Translations under genes and position numbers: made by a program
In this document: one piece after another, positions 51,394 to 59,396 of the stretch
Position numbering within the stretch: position 1 is the stretch's first letter
Layout: every line of letters begins with the position of its first letter
From: CAIVAT01 sp049317265
GTDB lineage: Bacteria > Bacteroidota > Bacteroidia > Bacteroidales > FEN-979
Length of the DNA: 64,000 nucleotides
NCBI GenBank assembly: GCA_049317265.1
Contig: JBMOIP010000002.1
Span: forward strand, 186,001-250,000
Direction of reading: 5' to 3'
Notes under the pieces: generated by a model
Databases searched by the model: none
The model's input: only the letters and a program-made list of their open reading frames with translations
What the model was told of the DNA's origin: nothing

Positions 51394-54300
51394 CTATTTT
51401 TTCAATGCATCAAACAATACCTCCACCGGGTGCAGCGCCTTTCGGCCGGTACCGTCCATTATCTGGTGGCGGCACGAGGTACCCGGGGCAGCGATGATCA
51501 TGTGAGGTGATGCCTTGCGGACCTCAGGAAACAATACAAGTTCGCCAACCTTCATGGAGACATCATAGTGTTCCTTTTCGTAACCGAATGCACCGGCCAT
51601 TCCACAACATCCTGATTTAATCTCCTCAACCGAGTAATTAACAGGAATTGAGAGCATTTTCTTCGTTGATTCAACCGATGCCAGCGCTTTCTGGTGGCAA
51701 TGTCCATGAAGTTTGATCACTCGCTCTTCACCGGAAAAGAGCCCGGTAACCTGTTGAGCCTGATCTTTTTCCCCCTGTAAGGCGAGAATCCTTACCACAA
51801 ATTCATCAAACATCAGGGCATTTTCTGCAAGCTTTAATGAAGCTTCTTTCAACGGGGTGTCAACCAATTCGGGGTATTCATCACGGAAAGTCAGAATTGC
51901 GGACGGTTCAATTCCGATCAATGGAGTTTCGCTCGTGATTAAATCCGTTAATTTTCTCACGTTACGGTTGGCCAGTTGTTTGGCTTTTCTGACAAGGCCT
52001 TTGGAAAGGTAGGTTCGCCCGCTCTCATCATGGTCGGGGAGGATCACACGATAACCGAGGGCATTGAGCAGTTTAATAGCTTTGATGCCGATTTCGACAT
52101 CGTTGAAGTTGGTGAATTCGTCGGTGAACAGGTAGACTGTTTGCAGCGGTTTTGTGTTTTCTGTACTTTGCTGATTAATAGTACCATCGATAAGATTTTT
52201 GCCTGCCCATGCACGCAGGGTGGATGAATAAAGTAATGGGATGTTCCGTTCCGGGGCAAATCCCAGGATTCTTTTTGTGATACCGGAGATCAACCCGTTT
52301 TTCTGTAAAAAATTAAACAGTGAAGGCAGGATGCTTCCAAGTTGGTTGATCTTTGTGATATTGGCGATAAGTCTCGACCTGAACGGAATGCCGTTCGTAT
52401 CATAATAGTGCTGAAGAAATTCGGCCTTGAGTTTTGCAATATCCACATTTGACGGACATTCTGACTTACATGCCTTGCAGGAGAGACAGAGGTCCATCAC
52501 TTCGTAAATTTCCTTGTGATTGAAAGGATTTGATTTGGAGGAGTTGGTGAGGAACTCACGAAGGATGTTTGCCCTCGCACGGGTGGTGGTGGTCTCATCT
52601 TTCACCGCCATGTAAGAAGGGCACATATACCTGCCGGTGACTACCGTATTTCGGCAATCGCCCGACCCGTTGCACTGTTCGGCAGCCCGCAGGATGCCAT
52701 GGCTTCCCGAAAAATCAAAAACCGTGGGAATGTCGCGCACCGGTTTTCCGGGTTCGAACCGCAGGCTGGTGTTCATCTTCGGGGTGTCGACGATTTTGTT
52801 GGGATTAAAAATATGGTTTGGATCCCACATGTTTTTTATCTCCCTGAAGAGTTTGTAGTTCTTTTCACCCAGCATCAGCGGGATGAATTCACCCCGGAGC
52901 CTGCCATCCCCGTGCTCTCCTGAGAGCGAACCATTGAATTTTTTAACCAGTTTAGCCGTTTCAAGTGCAACAGTATGAAAGAGTTCCACATCAACAGGGT
53001 CTTTCAGGTTCAGCACAGGCCGAAGGTGAAGTTCGCCGGATCCAACATGTGCATAATAGACGCAATTGAGTCCCAGGCGGGCAAGCATCTGGTCGAACTC
53101 ATCAATGTACTGAGGAAGAACCGCCGGACTTACAGCAGTATCTTCCGTGACGGGAACAGGTTTGCGGTCGCCGGGATAGTTGGAAAGAACCCCGAGCCCT
53201 GCTTTACGAAGTTCCCAAACCTTTTTTACATCAGGCGGGAAAACAATCGGGAAGTGATAGCCAAGCCCGGCAGCACGTAACTCGTCTTCAAGTTTCTTGT
53301 AAATTTCCAGGATCTCCTCCCTTGAATTGCGTGCAAACTCAATGATCAGGATGGCTCCGGGATCTCCTTCAATGAAGAACCTGTTCTGCCGCTGGGTGAT
53401 GTTGTCGCGGGTGCAGTCCATGATTGCCTTGTCCATCAACTCAACCGATCCCGGTTCATATTTCAGAGCGATGAGGTTGGCTTTCAATGATTCACCGATG
53501 GTGTGGCAATGCACACAAATCAACGCTTTCTCCTTTGGAGGTAAAGGAACGAGGTTTAGTTTGATCTCTGTCATGAAGATCAGGGTACCTTCGGAGCCGG
53601 CGAGGAGGCTGCAGAAGTTGAAGGGGTGAACGGGTAGACAGGTGAGCGGGTAAGCGGGTGAACTGGCAAATGGTTCTGTTTGCAGCAGGAGGTCGAGAGC
53701 GTAGCCGGTATTTCTCCGGTGAAGTTCCTGATCGGGATACTCTTTAACTATGTTCTCCTGGGTTTGAGGGTCAGAAAGGATTTCGTGGATCTGCCGGTAG
53801 ATCTTGTTTTCCAGTGATTCACCGATGAGTTTTCCTGAAAATTCATCCATTGTCAATTCCCTGAATTCCACAGCAGAGCCATCGCTGAGAAAGCCCTTCA
53901 CGGAAATTACGTGATCACGGGTACTTCCATATAATATAGAGTGGGCTCCACAGGAGTTATTTCCCACCATGCCTCCCATCATGCAACGGCTGGAAGTGCT
54001 GGTTTCAGGGCCAAAAAAGAGTCCGTCCTTTTCAACAATTTTGTTTAATTCATCGAGGATAACCCCTGGTTCGACACGCACCCAGTGTTCCTCCCTGTTA
54101 ATTTCAAGGATGCGGGTCATGTAACGGGAGATATCTACCACCAGGCCAGCGCCTACTACCTGTCCCGCCAGTGAAGTTCCGGCAGCGCGGGGAATCAGGG
54201 GGATCCCGGCCTTACCGGCAAGCAGAATAAGTTTCTGGATATCTGAGGCGTTCCTGGGGCGAGCGACACCCATTGGTAATTCCCGGTATGCAGAGGCATC

Positions 54301-54399
54301 AGTTGCATAAAGCAGCCTCTGTTTATCATCAGTATATATTTCGCCATCGAACTGAGTGCGCAATCTTTCAAGATCTTTGATTAATTCTGCAGTATCCAT
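51394..54399 (-). CDS. ydiJ: YdiJ-like FAD-linked oxidoreductase with Fe-S and CCG domains (probable D-2-hydroxyglutarate dehydrogenase)
   Basis: A 1001-residue flavoprotein. Domains: FAD-binding PCMH type (about 25-290; PRAAGTSLAGQVVG, GMVGNNSCGAHS), FAD-linked oxidase C-terminal domain (about 310-560; YYAHVGSGELHLRP, LSGEHGDGR), two [4Fe-4S] sites (CNGSGDCRNTVVTGRYMC..., CLSCKACKSECPSNVD) and CCG-type cysteine motifs near the end (HCHQKAL, SGCCGMAGAFGYE). This is the YdiJ layout, and YdiJ homologues oxidise D-2-hydroxyglutarate. The operon partner DUF1338/HglS makes that product from 2-oxoadipate, which supports the assignment over D-lactate dehydrogenase. An insertion before NFCSLLAGSEGTL is encoded by octanucleotide repeats. 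It overlaps the esterase gene by one base. Confidence 0.88.
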   Translation of the reverse strand: MDTAELIKDLERLRTQFDGEIYTDDKQRLLYATDASAYRELPMGVARPRNASDIQKLILLAGKAGIPLIPRAAGTSLAGQVVGAGLVVDISRYMTRILEINREEHWVRVEPGVILDELNKIVEKDGLFFGPETSTSSRCMMGGMVGNNSCGAHSILYGSTRDHVISVKGFLSDGSAVEFRELTMDEFSGKLIGESLENKIYRQIHEILSDPQTQENIVKEYPDQELHRRNTGYALDLLLQTEPFASSPAYPLTCLPVHPFNFCSLLAGSEGTLIFMTEIKLNLVPLPPKEKALICVHCHTIGESLKANLIALKYEPGSVELMDKAIMDCTRDNITQRQNRFFIEGDPGAILIIEFARNSREEILEIYKKLEDELRAAGLGYHFPIVFPPDVKKVWELRKAGLGVLSNYPGDRKPVPVTEDTAVSPAVLPQYIDEFDQMLARLGLNCVYYAHVGSGELHLRPVLNLKDPVDVELFHTVALETAKLVKKFNGSLSGEHGDGRLRGEFIPLMLGEKNYKLFREIKNMWDPNHIFNPNKIVDTPKMNTSLRFEPGKPVRDIPTVFDFSGSHGILRAAEQCNGSGDCRNTVVTGRYMCPSYMAVKDETTTTRARANILREFLTNSSKSNPFNHKEIYEVMDLCLSCKACKSECPSNVDIAKLKAEFLQHYYDTNGIPFRSRLIANITKINQLGSILPSLFNFLQKNGLISGITKRILGFAPERNIPLLYSSTLRAWAGKNLIDGTINQQSTENTKPLQTVYLFTDEFTNFNDVEIGIKAIKLLNALGYRVILPDHDESGRTYLSKGLVRKAKQLANRNVRKLTDLITSETPLIGIEPSAILTFRDEYPELVDTPLKEASLKLAENALMFDEFVVRILALQGEKDQAQQVTGLFSGEERVIKLHGHCHQKALASVESTKKMLSIPVNYSVEEIKSGCCGMAGAFGYEKEHYDVSMKVGELVLFPEVRKASPHMIIAAPGTSCRHQIMDGTGRKALHPVEVLFDALKK
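53623..53662 (-). repeat. Five imperfect octanucleotide units inside the ydiJ-like gene
   Basis: On the plus strand the units are GGGGTGAA, CGGGTAGA, CAGGTGAG, CGGGTAAG and CGGGTGAA. The unit is 8 bp, not a multiple of three, and it encodes a Pro/Leu/Thr-rich insertion just before the conserved LLAGSEGTL motif. Loss or gain of one unit would shift the frame. Confidence 0.65.
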
Positions 54400-55826
54400 T
54401 ATCTGATCGTTTTCAACAGTTCAACCCACGAAGGTGAACTGGTCATTGGCTGGAACTCCACCTGGTTCAGGAGTCGTTGTTTATCGGTAAATCCCTTTTT
54501 GATAGCAATAGTTAATTGCCCGATTGCTGCTTCACTCTCCTGGTGTCGGGCATAGAGGATGGCACGCATGTAATTGGGCTCAGGATTAACCTTGTCGGCC
54601 AGTTCATAAATTGTGATGAGCCTGGCAGATGAAAGTTCATCCTGCTGCGAAACAGCCGCATTGGCATTCATGTAGCAATAAAGGCTCAAAAAAGCCATCA
54701 CTCTCCTGTCTTTCAGGGTGTCTTCAGGATTGACCTTACTGTTTTTTAACCTATTTTCCGAGAGTCGGTGTTCCATATCCGATATTTTCATCTTCCACCA
54801 TGCAATCTCCTTTTCCTGCAAGGCTCCAGCCAGTTCTTGTTTCTCCTTCTCCTCCAGCTGGAGTATTTTTTCCCGGTATGCCTGCTGGGAACGATAGGAG
54901 GGGAGACCTTCAAGGGCAGCCCGTTCGCTTCGATATTTATCCACGGTGGTCAACCCTTCCAGAAAGGAGATGGCCATGCGGTACATCCCGTCTGCAGCAA
55001 TAAGGTCGTTGCGGTTTTTCAACTGGTTGATCCGGTCAGTAAATAACTTGTCTGCCCCCGAAATGAAGGCATTGTCCTGAGGTATTTTCCTATCTCTGAA
55101 GGCATTCAGTGTAATCCATGTGACAGCATCTTCCATTGCTTCATACGATGGCCAGGCATGAATTCCTGGAAATGTTGCAATAAAATGACGGAAACCAGTG
55201 CTGGTCAATGGTTCCTCCATTTGAAGCAGCTCTCTCATGTTAAAATCGGCTGTGCCTGCCATGCCATAGTAATCAAATTTATAGCGTACAGGTTGCTGTG
55301 TATTTCCAAATCCGGCTCCACATCCAATAACTCCCTTAACCTGCACCTGGTAGAGGCCGGCCATGGCTGCAACCCTTGCTCCTCCTGAGAAGCCGAGCAG
55401 GTATATCCGGCTGGTGTCAACCGGGTAAACTGCCCTGGCTTCGGTCATCAGCCCATTCACAATTTCCTGTATTTCGGTTGCGGGTAATCCATTTTTGGAA
55501 TTGTTGGACCCAATGAACATGATCCCGAATTTTTCAGCCAGCGCCTGGTATTTTGTTAATGGCAAAGATCCGTCTCCATGGGGGTCGAAAGCGATGATCA
55601 GCGGGAATAAATGTGTTGACGGGATATCTTTTCCAGGATATGATCCTTTGGGAATGTAGAGGGCATATGAGAGTGACCGGTTGCCGGCACATGCAATGCT
55701 GGTATGCACCACACCCGGCTCTGGCACGATACTTTCGCTATTTTTCTTTCCGGAACCGCTGCCCGAGCATGATATGATCAGCATCATAAGGATGCCTGGC
55801 GCCAACGTCCTGAAGAGGGAATTCAC
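54399..55826 (-). CDS. Lipoprotein with esterase (alpha/beta hydrolase) domain and helical C-terminal half
   Basis: A 475-residue lipoprotein: the signal peptide ends in IISC with Cys20 as the lipidated residue. Residues about 40-265 are an alpha/beta hydrolase fold of the PHB-depolymerase/feruloyl-esterase type, with nucleophile Ser in YLLGFSGGARVAAM, an Asp region FDYYGMAG and probable His in HAWPSYE. Residues about 275-370 are charged and helical (coiled coil), and the end carries TPR-like helices (YMRAILYARHQESEAAIGQLTIAIKKG). It overlaps the DUF1338 gene by 4 bases and the ydiJ-like gene by 1 base, so the three are translated as a unit, although the metabolic link of a lipoprotein esterase to 2-oxoadipate is unclear. 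No surface-export signal follows the Cys, so a periplasmic location is likely. Confidence 0.8.
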   Translation of the reverse strand: MNSLFRTLAPGILMMLIISCSGSGSGKKNSESIVPEPGVVHTSIACAGNRSLSYALYIPKGSYPGKDIPSTHLFPLIIAFDPHGDGSLPLTKYQALAEKFGIMFIGSNNSKNGLPATEIQEIVNGLMTEARAVYPVDTSRIYLLGFSGGARVAAMAGLYQVQVKGVIGCGAGFGNTQQPVRYKFDYYGMAGTADFNMRELLQMEEPLTSTGFRHFIATFPGIHAWPSYEAMEDAVTWITLNAFRDRKIPQDNAFISGADKLFTDRINQLKNRNDLIAADGMYRMAISFLEGLTTVDKYRSERAALEGLPSYRSQQAYREKILQLEEKEKQELAGALQEKEIAWWKMKISDMEHRLSENRLKNSKVNPEDTLKDRRVMAFLSLYCYMNANAAVSQQDELSSARLITIYELADKVNPEPNYMRAILYARHQESEAAIGQLTIAIKKGFTDKQRLLNQVEFQPMTSSPSWVELLKTIR

Positions 55827-56629
55827 TTCTTGTAGAAATTCGTGGATTCGAAGATTTTATCAGCTGATTTTGCAATAAAACCACTATAGAGGTTGCCGTC
55901 AGTATCAGGATAGCGCTTGGCAAATTCATAATAACATCCGGGGATCTCATGTGTCCCATCGAGGAAATTGAATTTTACCATTCCTGCGCGTATGCTTGAC
56001 TGTTCAAGTAACTCCCCGGGTGTTCCCTGGATCTCCCCGCCGGCGTCATTCAACAGGAAACCATGGGATTTAAGGAACATGTTTACTTTTTCTATTGTGT
56101 CGTATTTGTGCAGGCGGTTTACACTGACAGTAAAATGGTTGGCACAAAAGCCGTTGACATAGAGCCATGCAGCATATTCCGATTCGGTGCGCAAGGCCTC
56201 ATATACCTGAAAGGAGGGAATACCCGATACATTGCCTGCATAAATGATATCGTCAGATTCATGCAGTGCTGCAGGAATATGGCCGATCCAATCGCTGACC
56301 GTTTTCTGCAACTGCTGACTGAACTCCTCTACCAGTAATTCGCTGATGAATACCCTGGGGGCTTCCGGGTCGCTGCAATGTTCAAAGTGTTTGGCATACA
56401 ATTTTTTAGCCTCAAAATGATAGTCTCCTTTCAATTCATATCCGTTTTTCAGAAAGACCCTGGCCAGCTGGTCGATGCCAATGGTTGAATGTCTGAAGGT
56501 TCGAAAAGCAATATGGTCATTGACCACCGTTTCTCCCTCTGAAACAAAAAGATCATGAATCTTGTTTGTTGAGGGGTTCTGACGGGTATAGTCGGCCCAA
56601 AGCCTGGTGAAAATATCCTGGTAATTCAT
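55823..56629 (-). CDS. DUF1338 protein, HglS-like 2-oxoadipate dioxygenase/decarboxylase
   Basis: A 268-residue protein of the DUF1338 family. Characterised members (HglS in Pseudomonas, plant homologues) are Fe(II) and O2 dependent enzymes that turn 2-oxoadipate into 2-hydroxyglutarate in lysine breakdown. Putative iron ligands are in family-typical positions: His39 (VVNDHIAFRTF), His165 (ANHFTVSVN) and Glu235 (GCYYEFAKRY). At 268 residues it is a short member; Pseudomonas HglS is about 460. It starts the three-gene set ending in a YdiJ-like dehydrogenase, which fits conversion of the product to 2-oxoglutarate. No lysine-catabolism genes upstream of 2-oxoadipate are in the window. Confidence 0.87.
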   Translation of the reverse strand: MNYQDIFTRLWADYTRQNPSTNKIHDLFVSEGETVVNDHIAFRTFRHSTIGIDQLARVFLKNGYELKGDYHFEAKKLYAKHFEHCSDPEAPRVFISELLVEEFSQQLQKTVSDWIGHIPAALHESDDIIYAGNVSGIPSFQVYEALRTESEYAAWLYVNGFCANHFTVSVNRLHKYDTIEKVNMFLKSHGFLLNDAGGEIQGTPGELLEQSSIRAGMVKFNFLDGTHEIPGCYYEFAKRYPDTDGNLYSGFIAKSADKIFESTNFYKK

Positions 56630-56663
56630 GAGAATTTACAATTTATAAGATGTGAATTTTTTC

Positions 56664-57095
56664 CTACAGGTAATCCGGGAACCTGCGCTGCATAATTTCA
56701 TCGATCATTTCAATGGTGAGAGGTTTAAACTGAAAACACCCATCCTCCAGAATTTTTTCCGCTTTTGTCCTGTCTGATGGATTTAAAGAGGTTGTGAGCA
56801 TGATAAAGACAATTTGACCTTTCTGATACTCTTCGAGTTTCTGATACTCTTCAAGGAATTCCCATCCATCCATGATGGGCATGTTAATATCAAGGAAAAT
56901 TAATTCCGGCTGGGAATAGGCATCATCTGGCTGTCCGCACTTCCCTTTGGTCTTAAGAAAATCAAGCGCCTCCTTCCCGTTGAGGGTAACAGCGATGTTG
57001 TGGGCAATCCCTGATTTTTCAATTACCCGCTTGTGAATGAAGTTATCAGACTCATTATCGTCTACCAACAACACACAATTCAGTTTCCGTTTCAT
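56664..57095 (-). CDS. Single-domain response regulator (Rcp1-like) downstream of tandem kinases
   Basis: A 143-residue receiver: VLLVDDNESDNFIHKRVIE, acceptor Asp in LIFLDINMPIMDGWEFL, IMLTTS, and Lys in QFKPL. The pattern matches Rcp1-type regulators that pair with bacteriophytochrome-like kinases, as are the upstream kinases. Helix 3 contains an in-frame duplication EEYQKL/EEYQKG, coming from a 15-bp repeat. It lies 76 bases after the CHASE-PAS kinase and 34 bases before the DUF1338 gene. It probably receives phosphate from one or more of the kinases at 57172-64000; no output domain is attached. Confidence 0.9.
   Translation of the reverse strand: MKRKLNCVLLVDDNESDNFIHKRVIEKSGIAHNIAVTLNGKEALDFLKTKGKCGQPDDAYSQPELIFLDINMPIMDGWEFLEEYQKLEEYQKGQIVFIMLTTSLNPSDRTKAEKILEDGCFQFKPLTIEMIDEIMQRRFPDYL
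56820..56852 (-). repeat. 15-bp tandem repeat (18-bp period) in the response regulator gene
   Basis: TTTCTGATACTCTTC (plus strand) occurs at 56820-56834 and 56838-56852. The 18-bp period keeps the frame and doubles six residues. The near-identity at DNA level points to a recent event. Confidence 0.8.
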
Positions 57096-57148
57096 ATCAG
57101 ATGATGTTTTACGATTGTAAAAATATAAATAGTTCTGTTACGATTATC

Positions 57149-57156
57149 CAAAGATA
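57149..57156 (-). promoter_or_regulatory. Possible -7 box for the response regulator gene
   Basis: Minus strand TATCTTTG matches TAnnTTTG in the 76-bp gap before the regulator, about 54 bases from its start codon. No -33 TTG was found. Confidence 0.35.
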
Positions 57157-57171
57157 CTCATTTTTTGATCC

Positions 57172-59376
57172 TTAAGGAATCGTAAATCTGAAGGTAGACC
57201 CAAAACCCAGGGCGGATTCGACAGAAATTTGACCACCATGGAGCTCCACAATCTTTTTGCAGTGGGCCAGCCCAATCCCGGTTCCACCATATTCATTCCT
57301 GTTATGCATTCGTTTAAAAATGATAAAAATCTTTTCCAGGTTTTTTTCAGCAATCCCGATTCCGTTATCGGAAACTGAGAAACACCACTCATTTTCGACT
57401 CGTTTTGCAGAAATTTCTATTTCAGGCGGAATGTTCTCCTTGCGGAATTTTATTGCATTATGGATCAGGTTCTGCAATAACAGTCTCATCTCAGTCGCAT
57501 AACCATATATAACCGGCATTTTGTCAATGGTTATTTTTGCACCGGAAACATTAATCGATTCGCCCAGGTCAGACAGAACCTCCACTACCAGTTCATTGCA
57601 GTCAATTCGTTCAATTTTACTCTCTTTTCCCAGGATAGAATAGTCGAGCAACCCTTTTATCAGCTCTTTCATTCGTTTTGCAGATGATGAGATAAATTCA
57701 ATGGATTTGTTTCCATCATCATCCAGTTTTCCTGCATACTCCTCCCGGATAAGTTTTGTGAAATTGGTAAGTGAAACAAGCGGCTCCTGCAGATCATGGG
57801 AGGCAATAAAGATAAATTGTTCAATTTCTTTCAAATGAAATCCCAGGGCCTTGTTGGACGCTTCAAGCTGATGAGTTCGCTCTTCAACACGTTGCTCAAG
57901 GGATTCATTTAATTTTCTGATCTTGTCTTCAGATTCCTTCCGTTCAGTGATATCAACTATTATGCCTCTTAAACCAACTGGTTTGCCGTTCAATAAAATA
58001 GGATTTGAGTACACCAGGGCTGGGAAGGTCGACCCGTCTTTTTTGACCATGGTATATTCATGGTTGTCGACAGTTTGCCCCACCATTTTGCGTTTTACAT
58101 TTTCAACAACTTTTTTCTGATCTTCCGGTATATGGAAGTTAATAGAATTGATTCCAATTATCTGAAAATCATCTGGGTATCCAAAAATCTTAAAGGCTTG
58201 CCGGTTTACAAAAGTGAAATTGCCGCTGGCATCTGTTTCGAAAATAATTTGAGGCAACAAGTCTGCCATCTCCCTGAATCTTGCCTCACTCTCCCTTAAT
58301 TCGACGGTCAGCTTCTCAGCCATGAGGATCCTGCTTTTTATTCTTGACCATGAGAGTACCAGGCTGGAAAGAAGGAGACTGATGGCAGTGCCTCCCAACA
58401 ATACAAGGACGAGGGTAGGGGAAAATATCCGCACCTGGTGTACAGATTGGGAAAAGCGCAAAGTCCACTCTTTGCCGTTAAAGACGATGGGGGAGATGAG
58501 TGTTCTTGATGGTAAATCTTTGAAAACCAAAGAGTCATGCTGCTGGCTGTTAAACAATAATCCATCCGGGGAGAGTTTATTGTCATCGAAAATTTCAAGG
58601 TGAATCCTATTGTTATTAAGCGAGTCCCATCTGCCCATTATGCCGTCCATCAGGTCGTGCATCCTGTATGGACTGTAAACCCAGCCTATAATTGCAGACC
58701 TGCGTTCGGCAATTGTGGTGGCAGGCATACCATTCCGATATACAGGGACATACATAAGGGTACCAGCCTGTGGATTTTGAACTGTTTCCTGAACCAGTGT
58801 CACTTTCCCTGAAATTGCAGCAACGTCATAATCACGGGCCCGTTCCATGGCTTTCCGTCTTACCGGTTCAGAAAACATATCAAAACCAAAGGCCCTTAAA
58901 TTGCGGCCTGAAAATGGCTCAAGAAAAATTATTGAAGTGTATGTATCCCTTTCACCGGCCGGAATAATTGAATACAATGGGAATCCCTCATTTCTGATGG
59001 CTTTTACATGTTCAAGCAACTTCTTTTTTGGAATGATCAATGCGAACCCAACCCCCTGGGTTCCGGGCAGGTTTTTGTTGATTTGTTCGCGGTCGTTGAA
59101 TTTTCTCCAATCGGAACGGGTTACGCTATCGGAAGCGGTAAAGAAGGATGACCCGCTACGCAGAAGCTGTGCACAAGTATGCAACCGGATGGAGATTTTT
59201 GCTTTCAGTTCAAGACAATCAAGGGCAAACTCTGAGAACTCACTGGCTTCAATCTTCCGATAGGTATTATAGGCGAAAATTGCAGTCAGGGTTAACCCGA
59301 TAATTAAAATAATCACAGCATTACTGCGTGCACCTGTATTGGCCAGCCTGAAGGATATTGATTTTCTTGTTTTCAA
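57172..59376 (-). CDS. Sensor histidine kinase: CHASE, PAS, HisKA, HATPase
   Basis: A 734-residue membrane kinase. Helix 1 (about 19-37), an extracytoplasmic CHASE domain (about 70-260; LPGTQGVGFALIIP and YVPVYRNG are typical), helix 2 (about 318-342), one PAS domain (about 355-480; FVNRQAFKIFGY, DITERKE), a coiled coil, HisKA with HDLQEP, and HATPase (NLIHNAIKF, DNGIGIAEKN, GGTGIGLAHCKKIVE). CHASE domains bind small ligands such as cytokinin-like adenine derivatives or peptides. The kinase core from the coiled coil onward closely matches those of the two genes upstream. The 20-base gap to the TPR kinase gene suggests one transcript. Confidence 0.93.
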   Translation of the reverse strand: MKTRKSISFRLANTGARSNAVIILIIGLTLTAIFAYNTYRKIEASEFSEFALDCLELKAKISIRLHTCAQLLRSGSSFFTASDSVTRSDWRKFNDREQINKNLPGTQGVGFALIIPKKKLLEHVKAIRNEGFPLYSIIPAGERDTYTSIIFLEPFSGRNLRAFGFDMFSEPVRRKAMERARDYDVAAISGKVTLVQETVQNPQAGTLMYVPVYRNGMPATTIAERRSAIIGWVYSPYRMHDLMDGIMGRWDSLNNNRIHLEIFDDNKLSPDGLLFNSQQHDSLVFKDLPSRTLISPIVFNGKEWTLRFSQSVHQVRIFSPTLVLVLLGGTAISLLLSSLVLSWSRIKSRILMAEKLTVELRESEARFREMADLLPQIIFETDASGNFTFVNRQAFKIFGYPDDFQIIGINSINFHIPEDQKKVVENVKRKMVGQTVDNHEYTMVKKDGSTFPALVYSNPILLNGKPVGLRGIIVDITERKESEDKIRKLNESLEQRVEERTHQLEASNKALGFHLKEIEQFIFIASHDLQEPLVSLTNFTKLIREEYAGKLDDDGNKSIEFISSSAKRMKELIKGLLDYSILGKESKIERIDCNELVVEVLSDLGESINVSGAKITIDKMPVIYGYATEMRLLLQNLIHNAIKFRKENIPPEIEISAKRVENEWCFSVSDNGIGIAEKNLEKIFIIFKRMHNRNEYGGTGIGLAHCKKIVELHGGQISVESALGFGSTFRFTIP

Positions 59377-59396
59377 GAATACTTCTTTATAATGTA

